Part shown: one piece after another, positions 7,670-16,261 of the stretch
Layout: every line of letters begins with the position of its first letter
Position numbering within the stretch: position 1 is the stretch's first letter
NCBI GenBank assembly: GCA_902175065.1
Contig: CABIIJ010000065.1
Location: 18,516-82,515 of the forward strand
DNA from: an uncultured Comamonas sp.
GTDB taxonomy: Bacteria; Pseudomonadota; Gammaproteobacteria; Burkholderiales; Burkholderiaceae_C
Reading direction: 5' to 3'
DNA length: 64,000 nt
The notes under the pieces: model-generated
What the model was told of the DNA's origin: nothing
Database searches by the model: none
The model's input: only the letters and a program-made list of their open reading frames with translations
Translations under genes and position numbers: made by a program

Positions 7670-10573
7670 TCAGGTGTTGCGGGCAGGGTCCGCTTCGAAA
7701 GGCAGGCGCATGTCGGCCAAGTCTTTGCGGGTTTCTACCAGGATTAGCGGCACATCGTCCAGCACGACCGGCGCAGGGCGCTCGCGCGGGATGCGAGCCG
7801 GGGCCGGTTCGGCCGCAATGGCGGCTTGCACGGCGGCGATTTTTTCTGCGTCGGACTGTACCCATTGCAGGCCCGCTGCCTGTGCCAAGGCACCGAGCTG
7901 GTCGGTCGGCAGGGCATAGGGAACGGCAGATTCTATGGTTTCAGGAGCTTCTTGCGCTTGATTTACAACAATTTCAGCAGCTTTCTCTTCTGAAACAGCG
8001 ATGGATTCAGCGGGGGCAGCTTCCATAACCGTAGCGTCGGCTGCTGCTGGCACTTCCGTCGGCTCTGTTGCGGGGGCTTCTGCTGCGGCCTCTGCTGGGG
8101 CGGTGGTGGCGTCGGCCTCTGCGGTCGGCAGGACATTGGCAAAGTAGCTGCGGCGCGGGGCGGGGGCAGCGTCCTGCAGCGCAGCATCGTCGTGCTCGGC
8201 CACGGCGGGCAGGGCGATGTCGACGGGCGTGCTGTCCTGCGGTGCCTCGGCAGCCTGCTCGTCGCGCGGGGCGCGTTCGCTGCGGTTGCCCCGGCGGTCG
8301 CGTCCGTAGCGGTCACGGCTGCGGCGGCCATTGCGCGGGGTGGTTTCTTCGCCATTGGTTTCCGGGGCCGGGCCGGCGTCGATGGCGGTATCTACGGTTG
8401 CCGAAGTGGCATCTACCGGGACGCTGGCTTGCGCTTCCAGCACGTCGGGGCTGGTGGGCGCGGCTTCGGCCGGACGGCGTTCACGGCGCGGGCGGTTGGG
8501 GCGGCTGTCCTTGCCAGCGTCGTCGGTGGCGGCGTTTTCCGGTTCGGCGCTGCGGGGCTTGCGGCTTTCGCGGGCCTCGCGGTTGTCCCGGCCTTCGCGG
8601 CTTTCGCGTTGCGGGCGGTTGTCGCTGCGCTCGCCGTTGCTGCTGCGTTCGCCACGGCGGCTGCGGCTGTCGCTGCGCTCCTGGCTGCGTTCGCCGTTGT
8701 CGTCGCGGTCATTGCTGCGGCTGCGTTCGCCACGTTCGCTGCGCTCCCCGCGTTCCGGGCGCTTGCGGCCGTCGCCGGTGCGTCGGCTGGCCGGTTTGCT
8801 CGGGGTGGCGGCGGGCGGCGGCGCGACCGGTGCGGGCGGCGTGCCAAAGCCGAACAGGCTTTTCAGCCAGGCAAAAAAGCCTTGCTCCTGCACGGCAGGC
8901 TGGGTGCTGGCGGTAGCAGCGGCGGCCGGGGCCGGTTTGCGCGGTGTGGGTGCCGGTTGCGGCGCCGGCGGGGCATCGGGCAGCACGCCCTTGATGACCG
9001 GGGTCTGGCGGTTGGTCGGCTCCTGCGAGCGGCGCGTGACCGGGGTGGCGTCCTCGATCTCTTCGGCCAGCTGGTAGCTGGCTTGCAGGCTGTCCAGGCG
9101 CGGGTCGTCGTGCTTCAGGCGTTCCAGGCGGTAGTGCGGCGTCTCCAGACCCTTGTTGGGCACCATCAGCACGGCGACGCGCTGCTTGAGTTCGATCTTG
9201 GAGATTTCCGCGCGTTTTTCATTGAGCAGGAAGCTGGCCACCTCCACCGGCACCTGGCAGTGCACGGCGGCGGTGTTGTCCTTCATGGACTCTTCCTGAA
9301 TGATGCGCAGGATTTGCAGCGCCGAGCTTTCCGTGTCGCGGATGTGGCCCGAGCCGCTGCAGCGTGGGCAGTTGATGTGCGCCCCCTCGGACAGGGCGGG
9401 CTTGAGGCGCTGGCGGCTCATCTCCATCAGGCCAAATTTGCTGATGGTGCCAAACTGCACGCGGGCGCGGTCTTGGCGCAGCGCGTCGCGCAGGCGGTTT
9501 TCGACCTCTTTGCGGTTGCGCGACTCTTCCATGTCGATGAAGTCGATCACGATCAGGCCGCCCAGGTCGCGCAGGCGCATTTGGCGGGCCACTTCGTCGG
9601 CAGCTTCCAGGTTGGTGCGGGTGGCGGTTTCTTCGATGTCGCTGCCTTTGATGGCGCGGGCCGAGTTCACGTCCACGCTGACCAGGGCTTCGGTGTGGTC
9701 GATCACAATTGCCCCGCCCGAGGGCAGTTGCACGGTGCGGCTGTAAGCCGATTCGATCTGGTGCTCGATCTGGAAGCGCGAGAACAGCGGCGCATCGTCG
9801 CGGTAGCGTTTGACGCGGCTGGCGTGCTCGGGCATGACGTGCGCCATGAACTGCTGGGCCTGCTCGTAGATGTCGTCCGTGTCGATCAGGATGTCGCCGA
9901 TGTCGTTGTTGAAGTAGTCGCGGATGGCGCGGATCACCAGGCTGGATTCCTGGTAGATCAGGAAGGCGCCCTTGCCTGCCTGGGCGGCACCGTCGATGGC
10001 GCTCCACAGTTTCAGCAGGTAGTCCAGGTCCCATTGCAGCTCCGGGGCGCTGCGGCCGATGCCGGCCGTGCGGGCGATGATGCTCATGCCCTTGGGGTAG
10101 TCGAGCTGGTCCATCGCCTCTTTCAGCTCGGCGCGTTCCTCGCCCTCGATGCGGCGCGAAACGCCGCCGCCGCGCGGGTTGTTGGGCATCAGCACCACGT
10201 AGCGCCCGGCCAGGCTGATGAAGGTGGTCAGTGCCGCGCCCTTGTTGCCGCGCTCTTCCTTTTCGACCTGGATGATCAGTTCCTGGCCTTCCTTGATCAC
10301 CTCGTTGATGCGGGCCTGGCCGGGCGAGACGCCCTCGGCAAAGTATTGGCGCGAGATCTCCTTGAACGGCAAAAAGCCGTGGCGTTCTTCGCCGTAATCG
10401 ACGAAGCAGGCTTCCAGCGACGGCTCGATGCGGGTGACGACGGCTTTGTAGATGTTGCCTTTGCGCTGCTCGCGGCCTTCGATTTCGACTTCGTAGTCCA
10501 GGAGCTTCTGGCCGTCGACAATGGCCAGGCGGCGCTCTTCGGTCTGGGTGGCGTTAATCAGCATCCGTTTCAT
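7670..10573 (-). CDS. rne: ribonuclease E
   Basis: Essential endoribonuclease for rRNA/tRNA processing and mRNA decay, and degradosome scaffold. The 967-residue protein has the usual start MKRMLINATQ with AAGGAAG as ribosome site. An S1 domain covers about residues 35-120. The catalytic region carries SVDVNSARAIKG and VIDFIDMEE, with the two metal-binding Asp residues, and the Zn-link is INCPRCSGSGH. After about residue 510 the protein is low-complexity: a short amphipathic helix near residues 565-577 (FFAWLKSLFGFG) that probably binds the membrane, then an Arg/Ser/Glu-rich RNA-binding stretch and an Ala/Glu-rich acidic tail. An AT-rich stretch in the tail resembles half of repeat family A (7943-7996). 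It is divergent from rluC, as in E. coli. Confidence 0.97.
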   Translation of the reverse strand: MKRMLINATQTEERRLAIVDGQKLLDYEVEIEGREQRKGNIYKAVVTRIEPSLEACFVDYGEERHGFLPFKEISRQYFAEGVSPGQARINEVIKEGQELIIQVEKEERGNKGAALTTFISLAGRYVVLMPNNPRGGGVSRRIEGEERAELKEAMDQLDYPKGMSIIARTAGIGRSAPELQWDLDYLLKLWSAIDGAAQAGKGAFLIYQESSLVIRAIRDYFNNDIGDILIDTDDIYEQAQQFMAHVMPEHASRVKRYRDDAPLFSRFQIEHQIESAYSRTVQLPSGGAIVIDHTEALVSVDVNSARAIKGSDIEETATRTNLEAADEVARQMRLRDLGGLIVIDFIDMEESRNRKEVENRLRDALRQDRARVQFGTISKFGLMEMSRQRLKPALSEGAHINCPRCSGSGHIRDTESSALQILRIIQEESMKDNTAAVHCQVPVEVASFLLNEKRAEISKIELKQRVAVLMVPNKGLETPHYRLERLKHDDPRLDSLQASYQLAEEIEDATPVTRRSQEPTNRQTPVIKGVLPDAPPAPQPAPTPRKPAPAAAATASTQPAVQEQGFFAWLKSLFGFGTPPAPVAPPPAATPSKPASRRTGDGRKRPERGERSERGERSRSNDRDDNGERSQERSDSRSRRGERSSNGERSDNRPQRESREGRDNREARESRKPRSAEPENAATDDAGKDSRPNRPRRERRPAEAAPTSPDVLEAQASVPVDATSATVDTAIDAGPAPETNGEETTPRNGRRSRDRYGRDRRGNRSERAPRDEQAAEAPQDSTPVDIALPAVAEHDDAALQDAAPAPRRSYFANVLPTAEADATTAPAEAAAEAPATEPTEVPAAADATVMEAAPAESIAVSEEKAAEIVVNQAQEAPETIESAVPYALPTDQLGALAQAAGLQWVQSDAEKIAAVQAAIAAEPAPARIPRERPAPVVLDDVPLILVETRKDLADMRLPFEADPARNT
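7943..7996. repeat. half copy of palindromic family A inside the rne coding sequence
   Basis: Plus-strand text here runs GGAGCTTCTTGCGCTTGAT, then ACAATTTCAG, then CTGAAA. It follows the left half and inner arms of the intergenic copy at 13875-13967 in the same order and similar spacing. It is read in frame as about 18 codons of the RNase E tail (around residues 859-877) and is more AT-rich than the DNA around it. Confidence 0.55.
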
Positions 10574-11148
10574 GATGCACTTCCTTTTCTATGGGTGGAC
10601 GCGCTGACCAGGGGCCAGCGTGCCTTTGAATCAAGACGACAAAAGGTCGTGCCTGTGAAAAGCGTGCAGTACTGAAACGAAACAGGCAGCCCGGGGCTGC
10701 ACCCCTTGCCGGATTTAGGCGAGCAAAGGGGGCGGTGGCAGGGCGCAGGGGGCCAGCACAAACGAGTGGATGCGCCCAGGCGTGGGCGTACGGGCCACGG
10801 CCTGCGCATCCAGGTCAGCGGGCTTGGACGTGCAGACGCGCACGGGAGAATGCCCCGCAAATGCGCTGATGACCCAAGAGAGAAAAGCCCACATACCTAT
10901 GCTGGTGTCGTAAAGCGGCTGCGGCCCGAAAAAACAGGGGGCTGCAGCCGGGAAAAAATTCGTTCAGTGTTGCAATGCGTTCACGGGTGAAAATGCGTAC
11001 CTTGTCAGCTTTGAAAGCTGTTTTTACTTGGAAAGCACGTTTCAAGCATCGACCGGCCTACGCTTTAGTAACGGGTGCTTGGATCAAAAATCCAGAAAAT
11101 CAACCACTTACATATATTGACGCGCAGGTGAAGCACATTATAAAGGGG
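10574..11148. promoter_or_regulatory. divergent rne-rluC intergenic region with long rne leader
   Basis: These 575 bases between the divergent rne and rluC genes hold no convincing gene. In E. coli the equivalent region is a long rne leader through which RNase E controls its own mRNA. Here CGGCTGC at 10916-10922 and GCAGCCG near 10942 can pair, with A-rich single-stranded stretches next to them, which would suit such a leader. I could not place an rne promoter with confidence, although TATAAT is present on the minus strand at 11143-11138 with a poor -35. Confidence 0.5.
11117..11144 (+). promoter_or_regulatory. sigma-70 promoter of rluC
   Basis: TTGACG (11117-11122), a 16-base spacer and TATAAA (11139-11144). 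Transcription would begin near 11150, which is at the rluC ATG itself (11149), so the message may be leaderless or nearly so. Confidence 0.6.
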
Positions 11149-12123
11149 ATGCAGCCCCCACGGCCCGCTGCTGTCGCGCCCGCCGTGTGCTGGCTCCAGG
11201 TTGGCGAGGAGGATGCCGGCCAGCGCCTGGACAATTTCCTCATCCGCCACTTGAAGGGCGTGCCCAAGACCCACGTCTACCGCATCATCCGCAGCGGCGA
11301 AGTGCGCATCAACAAGGGCCGCTGCGCCGCCGATACCCGCGTGCAGGCCGGTGACACGGTGCGCGTGCCGCCGGTGCGCGTGGCCGAAAAAGCCCCTGAA
11401 GCCACCGCTGCTCCGGCGCGGGAATTTCCGATTCTGTTCGAGGACGAGGCTTTCATCGCCCTGGACAAGCCCGCAGGCGTGGCCGTGCATGGCGGCAGCG
11501 GGGTGAGCTTCGGCGTGATCGAGCAATTGCGCCGCGCCCGGCCGCAGGCGAAGTTTCTGGAGCTGGTGCATCGGCTGGACCGTGAAACCTCGGGCATCCT
11601 GCTGGTGGCGAAGAAGCGCTCGGCCCTCAAGGCCCTGCAAGACCAGTTCCGCGAGCGCTCCACCGGCAAGACCTATCTGGCCCTGGTGCAAGGCGCGTGG
11701 CCGGCGAACAAAAAAGTCATCGACACCCCGCTGCACAAATACCTGCTGCCTGATGGCGAGCGGCGCGTGCGCACCACCACGGCGGACGACCCCGATGCCA
11801 TGACGGCGCTGACCCTGGTGCAACTGCGCCAGGGCCTGCCGCCGCGCCCGCTGCAGGGGCTGCCCGTCATGAGCTTGCTGGAGGTGACGATCAAAACCGG
11901 GCGCACCCACCAGATCCGCGTGCACTTGTCCAGCCAGGGCCATGGCATCGTGGGGGACGACAAATATGGCGACTTTGCCCTGAACAAGCGCCTGCCCAAG
12001 CAGGGCCTGAACCGCATGTTTCTGCACGCCTGGCGGCTGCGCCTGAACCATCCGGCAACCGGGGAGTCTCTGACCCTGCTGACCGAGCTACCGCCGGAAT
12101 TGGCGCAATTCATTGACTGTTGA
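11149..12123 (+). CDS. rluC: 23S rRNA pseudouridine synthase (RluC type)
   Basis: Converts uridines of 23S rRNA to pseudouridine; E. coli RluC acts at positions 955, 2504 and 2580. The protein has 324 residues from the chosen ATG. An N-terminal S4 RNA-binding domain covers about residues 20-85 (GQRLDNFLIRHLKGVPKTHV), and the catalytic domain carries HRLDRETSGILLVA with the nucleophilic Asp and KTGRTHQIRVHL near the end. The start is uncertain: an in-frame GTG lies at 11128, and the frame stays open to 10975, but a strong promoter at 11117-11144 argues for 11149. The following gene begins ten bases after its stop. Confidence 0.93.
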   Translation: MQPPRPAAVAPAVCWLQVGEEDAGQRLDNFLIRHLKGVPKTHVYRIIRSGEVRINKGRCAADTRVQAGDTVRVPPVRVAEKAPEATAAPAREFPILFEDEAFIALDKPAGVAVHGGSGVSFGVIEQLRRARPQAKFLELVHRLDRETSGILLVAKKRSALKALQDQFRERSTGKTYLALVQGAWPANKKVIDTPLHKYLLPDGERRVRTTTADDPDAMTALTLVQLRQGLPPRPLQGLPVMSLLEVTIKTGRTHQIRVHLSSQGHGIVGDDKYGDFALNKRLPKQGLNRMFLHAWRLRLNHPATGESLTLLTELPPELAQFIDC

Positions 12124-12133
12124 GAGGAATACC

Positions 12134-12793
12134 GTGGCACAACGCCGTTTTGACTTGCTGGCCTTTGACTGGGACGGCACCCTGTTCGACTCCACCGTGG
12201 CGATTACGCGCAGCATCCAGCAGGCCGTGCTGGACGTGGGCGGGCAACGCCCCAGCGACGAGCAGGCGGCCTACGTGATCGGCATGGCGCTGGGGCCGGC
12301 GCTGGCCCATGCTGCGCCGGACGTGCCGCGCGAAAAGCACACCGAACTCTCCAACCGCTACCGCTATCACTATTTGAAGCTGCAGGCGCAGGTGACCTTG
12401 TTTGCGGGCATCGAGCCTTTGCTGGGCGAGTTGCGCACCCGGGGGCATTACCTGGCCGTGGCCACGGGCAAAAGCCGGGTGGGCCTGAACAGTGCATTGC
12501 AGCAGGCGCAACTGGGTGCCTTGTTCGACGCCACGCGCACGGCGGACGAAACCGCTGGCAAGCCCAACCCCCTGATGCTGCACGAACTGATGGCCGAGCT
12601 GGACGTGCCGCCCGAGCGCGTGCTGATGATCGGCGACACCACGCACGACCTGCTCATGGCCCGCAATGCCGGCTGCGCCAGCGTGGGCGTGGCCTACGGG
12701 GCGCACGATGCGGCCCTGTTTGCCCAGTGCCCGCCGCTGTTTACTGCGCAGACCGTGGCGCAACTGCGTGATTGGTTGTGCAACCACGGCTAA
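12134..12793 (+). CDS. HAD-IA family phosphatase (phosphoglycolate phosphatase-like)
   Basis: A 219-residue cytoplasmic hydrolase. Motif I is FDWDGTLFDST with the nucleophilic Asp, motif II lies in VATGKSR, and motif IV is IGDTTHDLLMARNAG. The helical cap between motifs I and II fits the Gph/YfhR-like HAD-IA subgroup that acts on phosphoglycolate or other small phosphoesters; the substrate is inferred. The start chosen is GTG 12134 because GAGAGGA overlaps the rluC stop at proper distance, implying translational coupling. The rluC-HAD-S49 peptidase order suggests one transcript. Confidence 0.88.
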   Translation: MAQRRFDLLAFDWDGTLFDSTVAITRSIQQAVLDVGGQRPSDEQAAYVIGMALGPALAHAAPDVPREKHTELSNRYRYHYLKLQAQVTLFAGIEPLLGELRTRGHYLAVATGKSRVGLNSALQQAQLGALFDATRTADETAGKPNPLMLHELMAELDVPPERVLMIGDTTHDLLMARNAGCASVGVAYGAHDAALFAQCPPLFTAQTVAQLRDWLCNHG

Positions 12794-12868
12794 ATCGGGG
12801 TTTTGCCTGAAGGGCGCTGGCATACACTGGCGCCCTTCTCTTTATTTGCTTTAGCAGGATAGGCACCC

Positions 12869-13873
12869 ATGAACGCATTGCCGCCCTCGGGAGGGCCCCA
12901 GCAACCCGGACAAGACTTGTGGCAGCAGCCAGGGCAGAACGGTGCGGATGCCGGGTGGGAGCGCGATGTGCTCGAACGCCTGGTGTTTGCCACGGTCAAC
13001 GAGCAGCGGGCGGCCCGCCGCTGGCGAATCTTCTGGCGTCTGGTGTGGATCGGTCTGGCGGGGGCGGCCATCTGGTTTTTCAGCAAAGAGGGTACGGCCA
13101 CGGCCGTCTCCGGCCCGCACACGGCGGTGGTCGAGATCAAGGGCGAAATCGCCAGTGGCGCCGACGCCAGCGCCGAATCGGTCAATGCCGCCATGCGTTC
13201 GGCGCTGGAGGATTCAGGCTCGCGGGCGCTGGTGCTGCTCATCAACTCGCCCGGCGGCAGCCCGGTGCAGGCCGGCATGATCAACGATGAAATCGTGCGC
13301 CTGAAAGCCCTCTACCAGAAGCCGGTGTACGCCGTGGTGGAAGAAACCTGCGCCTCGGCGGCGTACTACATCGCCGCCGCTGCCGATGAGATCTATGTGG
13401 ACAAGGCCAGCATCGTCGGCAGCATCGGCGTGCTGATGGATGGCTTTGGCTTTACCGGTGCGATGGAAAAACTCGGGGTCGAGCGGCGCTTGCTCACCGC
13501 CGGGTCGAACAAGGGAATGCTCGACCCGTTCAGCCCGCTCACCGAGGAGCAGCGCACGCACGCCCAGCAGATGCTGGGCACCATCCACCAGCAGTTCATC
13601 GACGTGGTCAAGCAGGGCCGGGGCAAGCGCCTGCATGAAACCGACGAGACTTTCAGCGGCCTGTTCTGGACGGGCGAGCAGGCCATCGCCCTGGGGCTGG
13701 CGGACAAGCTCGGTTCGCTCGATTCCGTGGCCCGCGACATCGTGCAGGCCGAGGAGATCATCGACTACACCCGCCGCGAGAACATGGCCGAGCGCCTGGC
13801 CAAACGCTTTGGCGCCGCCCTGGGGGCCGGTGCCGTGCAGGCGGGCAAAAGCTGGGGTGTGACGATTCACTAA
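12869..13873 (+). CDS. sppA: S49 family signal peptide peptidase (SppA-like)
   Basis: Membrane-anchored serine protease that clears cleaved signal peptides. It has 334 residues: a cytoplasmic N-terminus, one transmembrane segment at about residues 50-70 (IFWRLVWIGLAGAAIWFF), then the periplasmic protease domain. The Ser of the Ser/Lys dyad is in EETCASAAYYIAAAADEIY and the Lys in AGSNKGMLDPFSP. This is the short, single-domain form rather than the 618-residue tandem E. coli SppA. It follows the HAD gene by 75 bases and ends two bases before a terminator-like repeat. Confidence 0.92.
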   Translation: MNALPPSGGPQQPGQDLWQQPGQNGADAGWERDVLERLVFATVNEQRAARRWRIFWRLVWIGLAGAAIWFFSKEGTATAVSGPHTAVVEIKGEIASGADASAESVNAAMRSALEDSGSRALVLLINSPGGSPVQAGMINDEIVRLKALYQKPVYAVVEETCASAAYYIAAAADEIYVDKASIVGSIGVLMDGFGFTGAMEKLGVERRLLTAGSNKGMLDPFSPLTEEQRTHAQQMLGTIHQQFIDVVKQGRGKRLHETDETFSGLFWTGEQAIALGLADKLGSLDSVARDIVQAEEIIDYTRRENMAERLAKRFGAALGAGAVQAGKSWGVTIH

Positions 13874-13874
13874 T

Positions 13875-13967
13875 AAAAAAGGGAGCTGCTTCCGCTGATA
13901 AATAAACAATTTCAGGTACTATTGATACTGAAATTCTTATTGAATAAGCGGAAGAAGCTCCTTTTTT
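13875..13967. repeat. nested palindromic repeat (family A), bidirectional terminator
   Basis: Outer arms AAAAAAGGGAGCTGCTTCCG and CGGAAGAAGCTCCTTTTTT, inner arms AATTTCAG and CTGAAATT. It separates the convergent sppA and RsmI-like genes, carries runs of A and T at its two ends as a bidirectional rho-independent terminator would, and contains the stop of the minus-strand gene. Confidence 0.88.
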
Positions 13968-14760
13968 ATTGTCCAAAGGCAAAAACGGTTGGAACGTGCT
14001 TGTCCGGCTGCCACGCCTGGCGCCGCCAGTCGGCCACGCTGCGTGACTGGATAGCGGCGTCGGCCAGGGTCAGGCCGCTGGCTGCTGCCAGGCGGGTGCC
14101 CGGTTGCAGCGTGGCCAGCAAGGCTTGCCACAGGGCCGGGTTGCGGTACGGGGTTTCAATGAAGATCTGCGCCTGCCCGGTCTTCAGGCTGCTGGCTTCC
14201 AGTTGGCGGATGCGCTGGCTGCGTTCTGCGCTGTCCTGCGGCAGGTAGCCGTGAAAGGCAAAACTCTGGCCGTTCAGGCCGCTGGCCGCCAGTGTCAGCA
14301 GCAGCGAGACCGGCCCGACCAGCGGCACCACCGTGGCCCCCAGGTCGTGCGCCGCCCGCACCACCGAGCTGCCCGGGTCGGCCACGGCCGGCATCCCGGC
14401 TTCGCTGACCAGCCCCATGTCGTGGCCGTGGAGCAGCGGCTCCAGCAAGGCCTGGGCATTCCAGGCCGGGGCTGTGCCGCCCGCGTGGTCGCCTTTTTTG
14501 TGGACGTGGCGCGGCAGCTCGCGGATGTCCTGCGCCTGCAAGGGCGCGGCCAGCGGAACCAGCGCGTCGATGCGCTTGAGGTAGGCGCGGCAGCTTTTCG
14601 CGTTTTCGCAAACCCAGTGGGTCAGCCGCGCCGCCTGCTGCAAGGTGGCTGCGGGCAGCACGGCATCCAGCGGCGTCTGGCTGGCGCAGCCGAAGTCCAG
14701 GGGCGCGGGCACGAGGAGCAGCCGTCCTACAGTCAGAGGGCCAGGGTGCGGTGCGGTCAC
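13966..14760 (-). CDS. SAM-dependent methyltransferase related to RsmI (tetrapyrrole methylase fold)
   Basis: A 264-residue protein of the tetrapyrrole (corrin/porphyrin) methylase superfamily. It has the motif GLVSEAGMPAVADPGSSVVR, the RsmI-type HGYLP segment and an IETPYRN motif near residue 200. True RsmI (16S rRNA C1402 2'-O-methylation) is usually about 280-300 residues with the signature LYVVATPIGNLGD at its start. Here the start is VGRLLLVPAPLDFG, so this is a divergent RsmI-like paralogue of unknown target. It overlaps the Maf gene by four bases (ATGA), implying translational coupling. Confidence 0.8.
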   Translation of the reverse strand: MTAPHPGPLTVGRLLLVPAPLDFGCASQTPLDAVLPAATLQQAARLTHWVCENAKSCRAYLKRIDALVPLAAPLQAQDIRELPRHVHKKGDHAGGTAPAWNAQALLEPLLHGHDMGLVSEAGMPAVADPGSSVVRAAHDLGATVVPLVGPVSLLLTLAASGLNGQSFAFHGYLPQDSAERSQRIRQLEASSLKTGQAQIFIETPYRNPALWQALLATLQPGTRLAAASGLTLADAAIQSRSVADWRRQAWQPDKHVPTVFAFGQ

Positions 14761-15365
14761 GGCAGCGGCACCCCGGCCTGGCGCAGCAGGCGGGCAGTGG
14801 CAATCAGCGGCAGGCCGATCAGCGCCGTCGGGTCATCGCTGTGGATGGCGTCCAGCAGGGTGATGCCCAGGCTTTCGCTTTTGGCGCTGCCCGCGCAGTC
14901 GTAGGGCTGATCGAGTTGCAGATAGCGCTCGATTTCCGCATCGCTCAGGTTGCGGAACTGCACCGTCACGCGGCTGGTGTGGCTTTGGCAGAACCCGCTG
15001 TGCTGGCACACCACGGCCAGCGCCGTGTGAAACACCACGCTATGGCCGCGCATGGCCTGCAATTGCGCCACGGCCTTGGCGTGCGTGCCCGGTTTGCCCA
15101 AGGCGTGGCCATGCAGATCGCAGACCTGGTCGGAGCCGATGACGATGGCATCCGGGTACACCGCCGCCACGGCCCGGGCCTTGGCCAGCGCCAGGCGTTC
15201 GGCCAGTTGCTGCGGGGCCTCTGCGGGCAGGGGGGTTTCATCGATCAGCGGGGCTGCGGCGGTAAAGGGCAGGCGCAGGCGCTGCAGCAATTCGCGCCGG
15301 TAGCGCGAGGTGGAGCCCAGGATGATCGGGCGGACAAGAGAGGAGGGGGGGGAGACATCAGGCAT
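14757..15365 (-). CDS. Maf family nucleotide pyrophosphatase (YceF type)
   Basis: A house-cleaning pyrophosphatase that hydrolyses non-canonical nucleotides; E. coli YceF prefers m7GTP. The 202-residue protein has the N-terminal ILGSTSRYRRELLQRL, IGSDQVCDLHGHALGKP in the centre and CAGSAKSESLGI near residue 160, all diagnostic. Its YceF rather than YhdE identity is inferred from its place next to yceD-rpmF, as in E. coli. It overlaps the RsmI-like gene and is divergent from yceD with only 27 bases between start codons, so the two promoters must lie partly in coding DNA. Confidence 0.92.
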   Translation of the reverse strand: MPDVSPPSSLVRPIILGSTSRYRRELLQRLRLPFTAAAPLIDETPLPAEAPQQLAERLALAKARAVAAVYPDAIVIGSDQVCDLHGHALGKPGTHAKAVAQLQAMRGHSVVFHTALAVVCQHSGFCQSHTSRVTVQFRNLSDAEIERYLQLDQPYDCAGSAKSESLGITLLDAIHSDDPTALIGLPLIATARLLRQAGVPLP

Positions 15366-15392
15366 GGGCGGATTCTCTTACACTGCCGCCCT

Positions 15393-15962
15393 ATGTCGAA
15401 AGAACCCAAAGCATTCAACGCCCGGCACATCGATATTGCCGCCTTCGCCCGGGGGCAGGAATCCCTGGCGCAACAGACCACGGCAGCGGCTTACCCCCGT
15501 CTGGCCGAAGAACTGCAAGGCGATCCGGCGGCGCAGCCGGTGGCCTGGCAGGCCCAGGGGCAGTGGCACGCGCAAACCGGCGGGGCGGGCCAGCCCTGGC
15601 TCGATCTGGCGGTGCAGGCCACGGTGACGCTGACCTGCCAGCGCTGCCTGCAGCCGGTGGATGTCTCGCTGGATGTGCAGCGGGCGTTTCGCTTCGTCAA
15701 GGATGAAGCCACTGCCGAAGTGCAGGACGAGGAAAGCGAAGAAGACCTGCTGGCCATCAGCCGCGACTTCGACCTGCACGCTCTGGTCGAGGATGAACTG
15801 CTCATGGAGCTGCCCCTGGTGCCCCGGCACGCGCAGTGCCCCCAGCCCCTGGCCTTGAACGATGCGGCCACCCCGGCGCAGGACGTCCAGGAGCGCCCCA
15901 ATCCCTTTGCAGTGCTGGCACAGTTGCGTCAGTCACCGGATGCCCCAAGCGGCAAGGATTGA
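15393..15962 (+). CDS. yceD: YceD family (DUF177) 23S rRNA accumulation protein
   Basis: A 189-residue acidic protein with the family Cys pair (TLTCQRCLQPVDVSLDV) and EDLLAISRDFDLHALVEDELLMELPL region. In E. coli and plants the family is required for normal 23S rRNA accumulation and is almost always encoded next to rpmF. The frame is open far upstream, but ATG 15393 is chosen because the DUF177 homology starts there and the upstream part is antisense to maf. rpmF follows after 94 bases. Confidence 0.92.
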   Translation: MSKEPKAFNARHIDIAAFARGQESLAQQTTAAAYPRLAEELQGDPAAQPVAWQAQGQWHAQTGGAGQPWLDLAVQATVTLTCQRCLQPVDVSLDVQRAFRFVKDEATAEVQDEESEEDLLAISRDFDLHALVEDELLMELPLVPRHAQCPQPLALNDAATPAQDVQERPNPFAVLAQLRQSPDAPSGKD

Positions 15963-15970
15963 GTTTGGGC

Positions 15971-15976
15971 TATAAT
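15971..15976 (+). promoter_or_regulatory. -10 box of a candidate rpmF promoter
   Basis: A perfect TATAAT lies just after the yceD stop and 80 bases before rpmF. No good -35 is visible at 16-18 bases (AGCGGC at 17), so activity is uncertain. Confidence 0.4.
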
Positions 15977-16056
15977 CTAAGGCTTCGCGCGAAACCCCTC
16001 GTGTCTTTAATGGGCTGATCGCGTTTTTACCAACCCCTTAAGACCCAGGAGCCACC

Positions 16057-16239
16057 ATGGCTGTTCAACAAAACAAAAAGTCCCCTTCCAAGCGCGGTAT
16101 GCACCGCTCGCACAATGCACTGACCACCCCGGGTACCGCCGTGGAAGCCACCACCGGTGAAGTGCATCTGCGCCACCACATCAGCCCCAACGGCGTGTAC
16201 CGTGGCCGCCAAGTGCTGAAGAACAAAGCCGAAGCTTAA
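16057..16239 (+). CDS. rpmF: 50S ribosomal protein L32
   Basis: A 60-residue, very basic ribosomal protein with the standard start [19 protein letters not shown] and the C-terminal [10 protein letters not shown]. This is the form without the zinc-binding Cys residues. The ribosome site is AGGAG, nine bases before ATG. It lies between yceD and plsX, as in most proteobacteria, and a strong hairpin terminator follows it, so plsX-fab expression may need read-through or another promoter. Confidence 0.98.
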   Translation: MAVQQNKKSPSKRGMHRSHNALTTPGTAVEATTGEVHLRHHISPNGVYRGRQVLKNKAEA

Positions 16240-16261
16240 ACTCAGCATTGGCTGCCCAAGC

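Noticed and set aside
10706..10990. Possible 94-residue gene in the rne-rluC gap
   Set aside because: No ribosome site, Arg/Gly-rich composition and no recognisable motif; the region is better explained as the rne leader.
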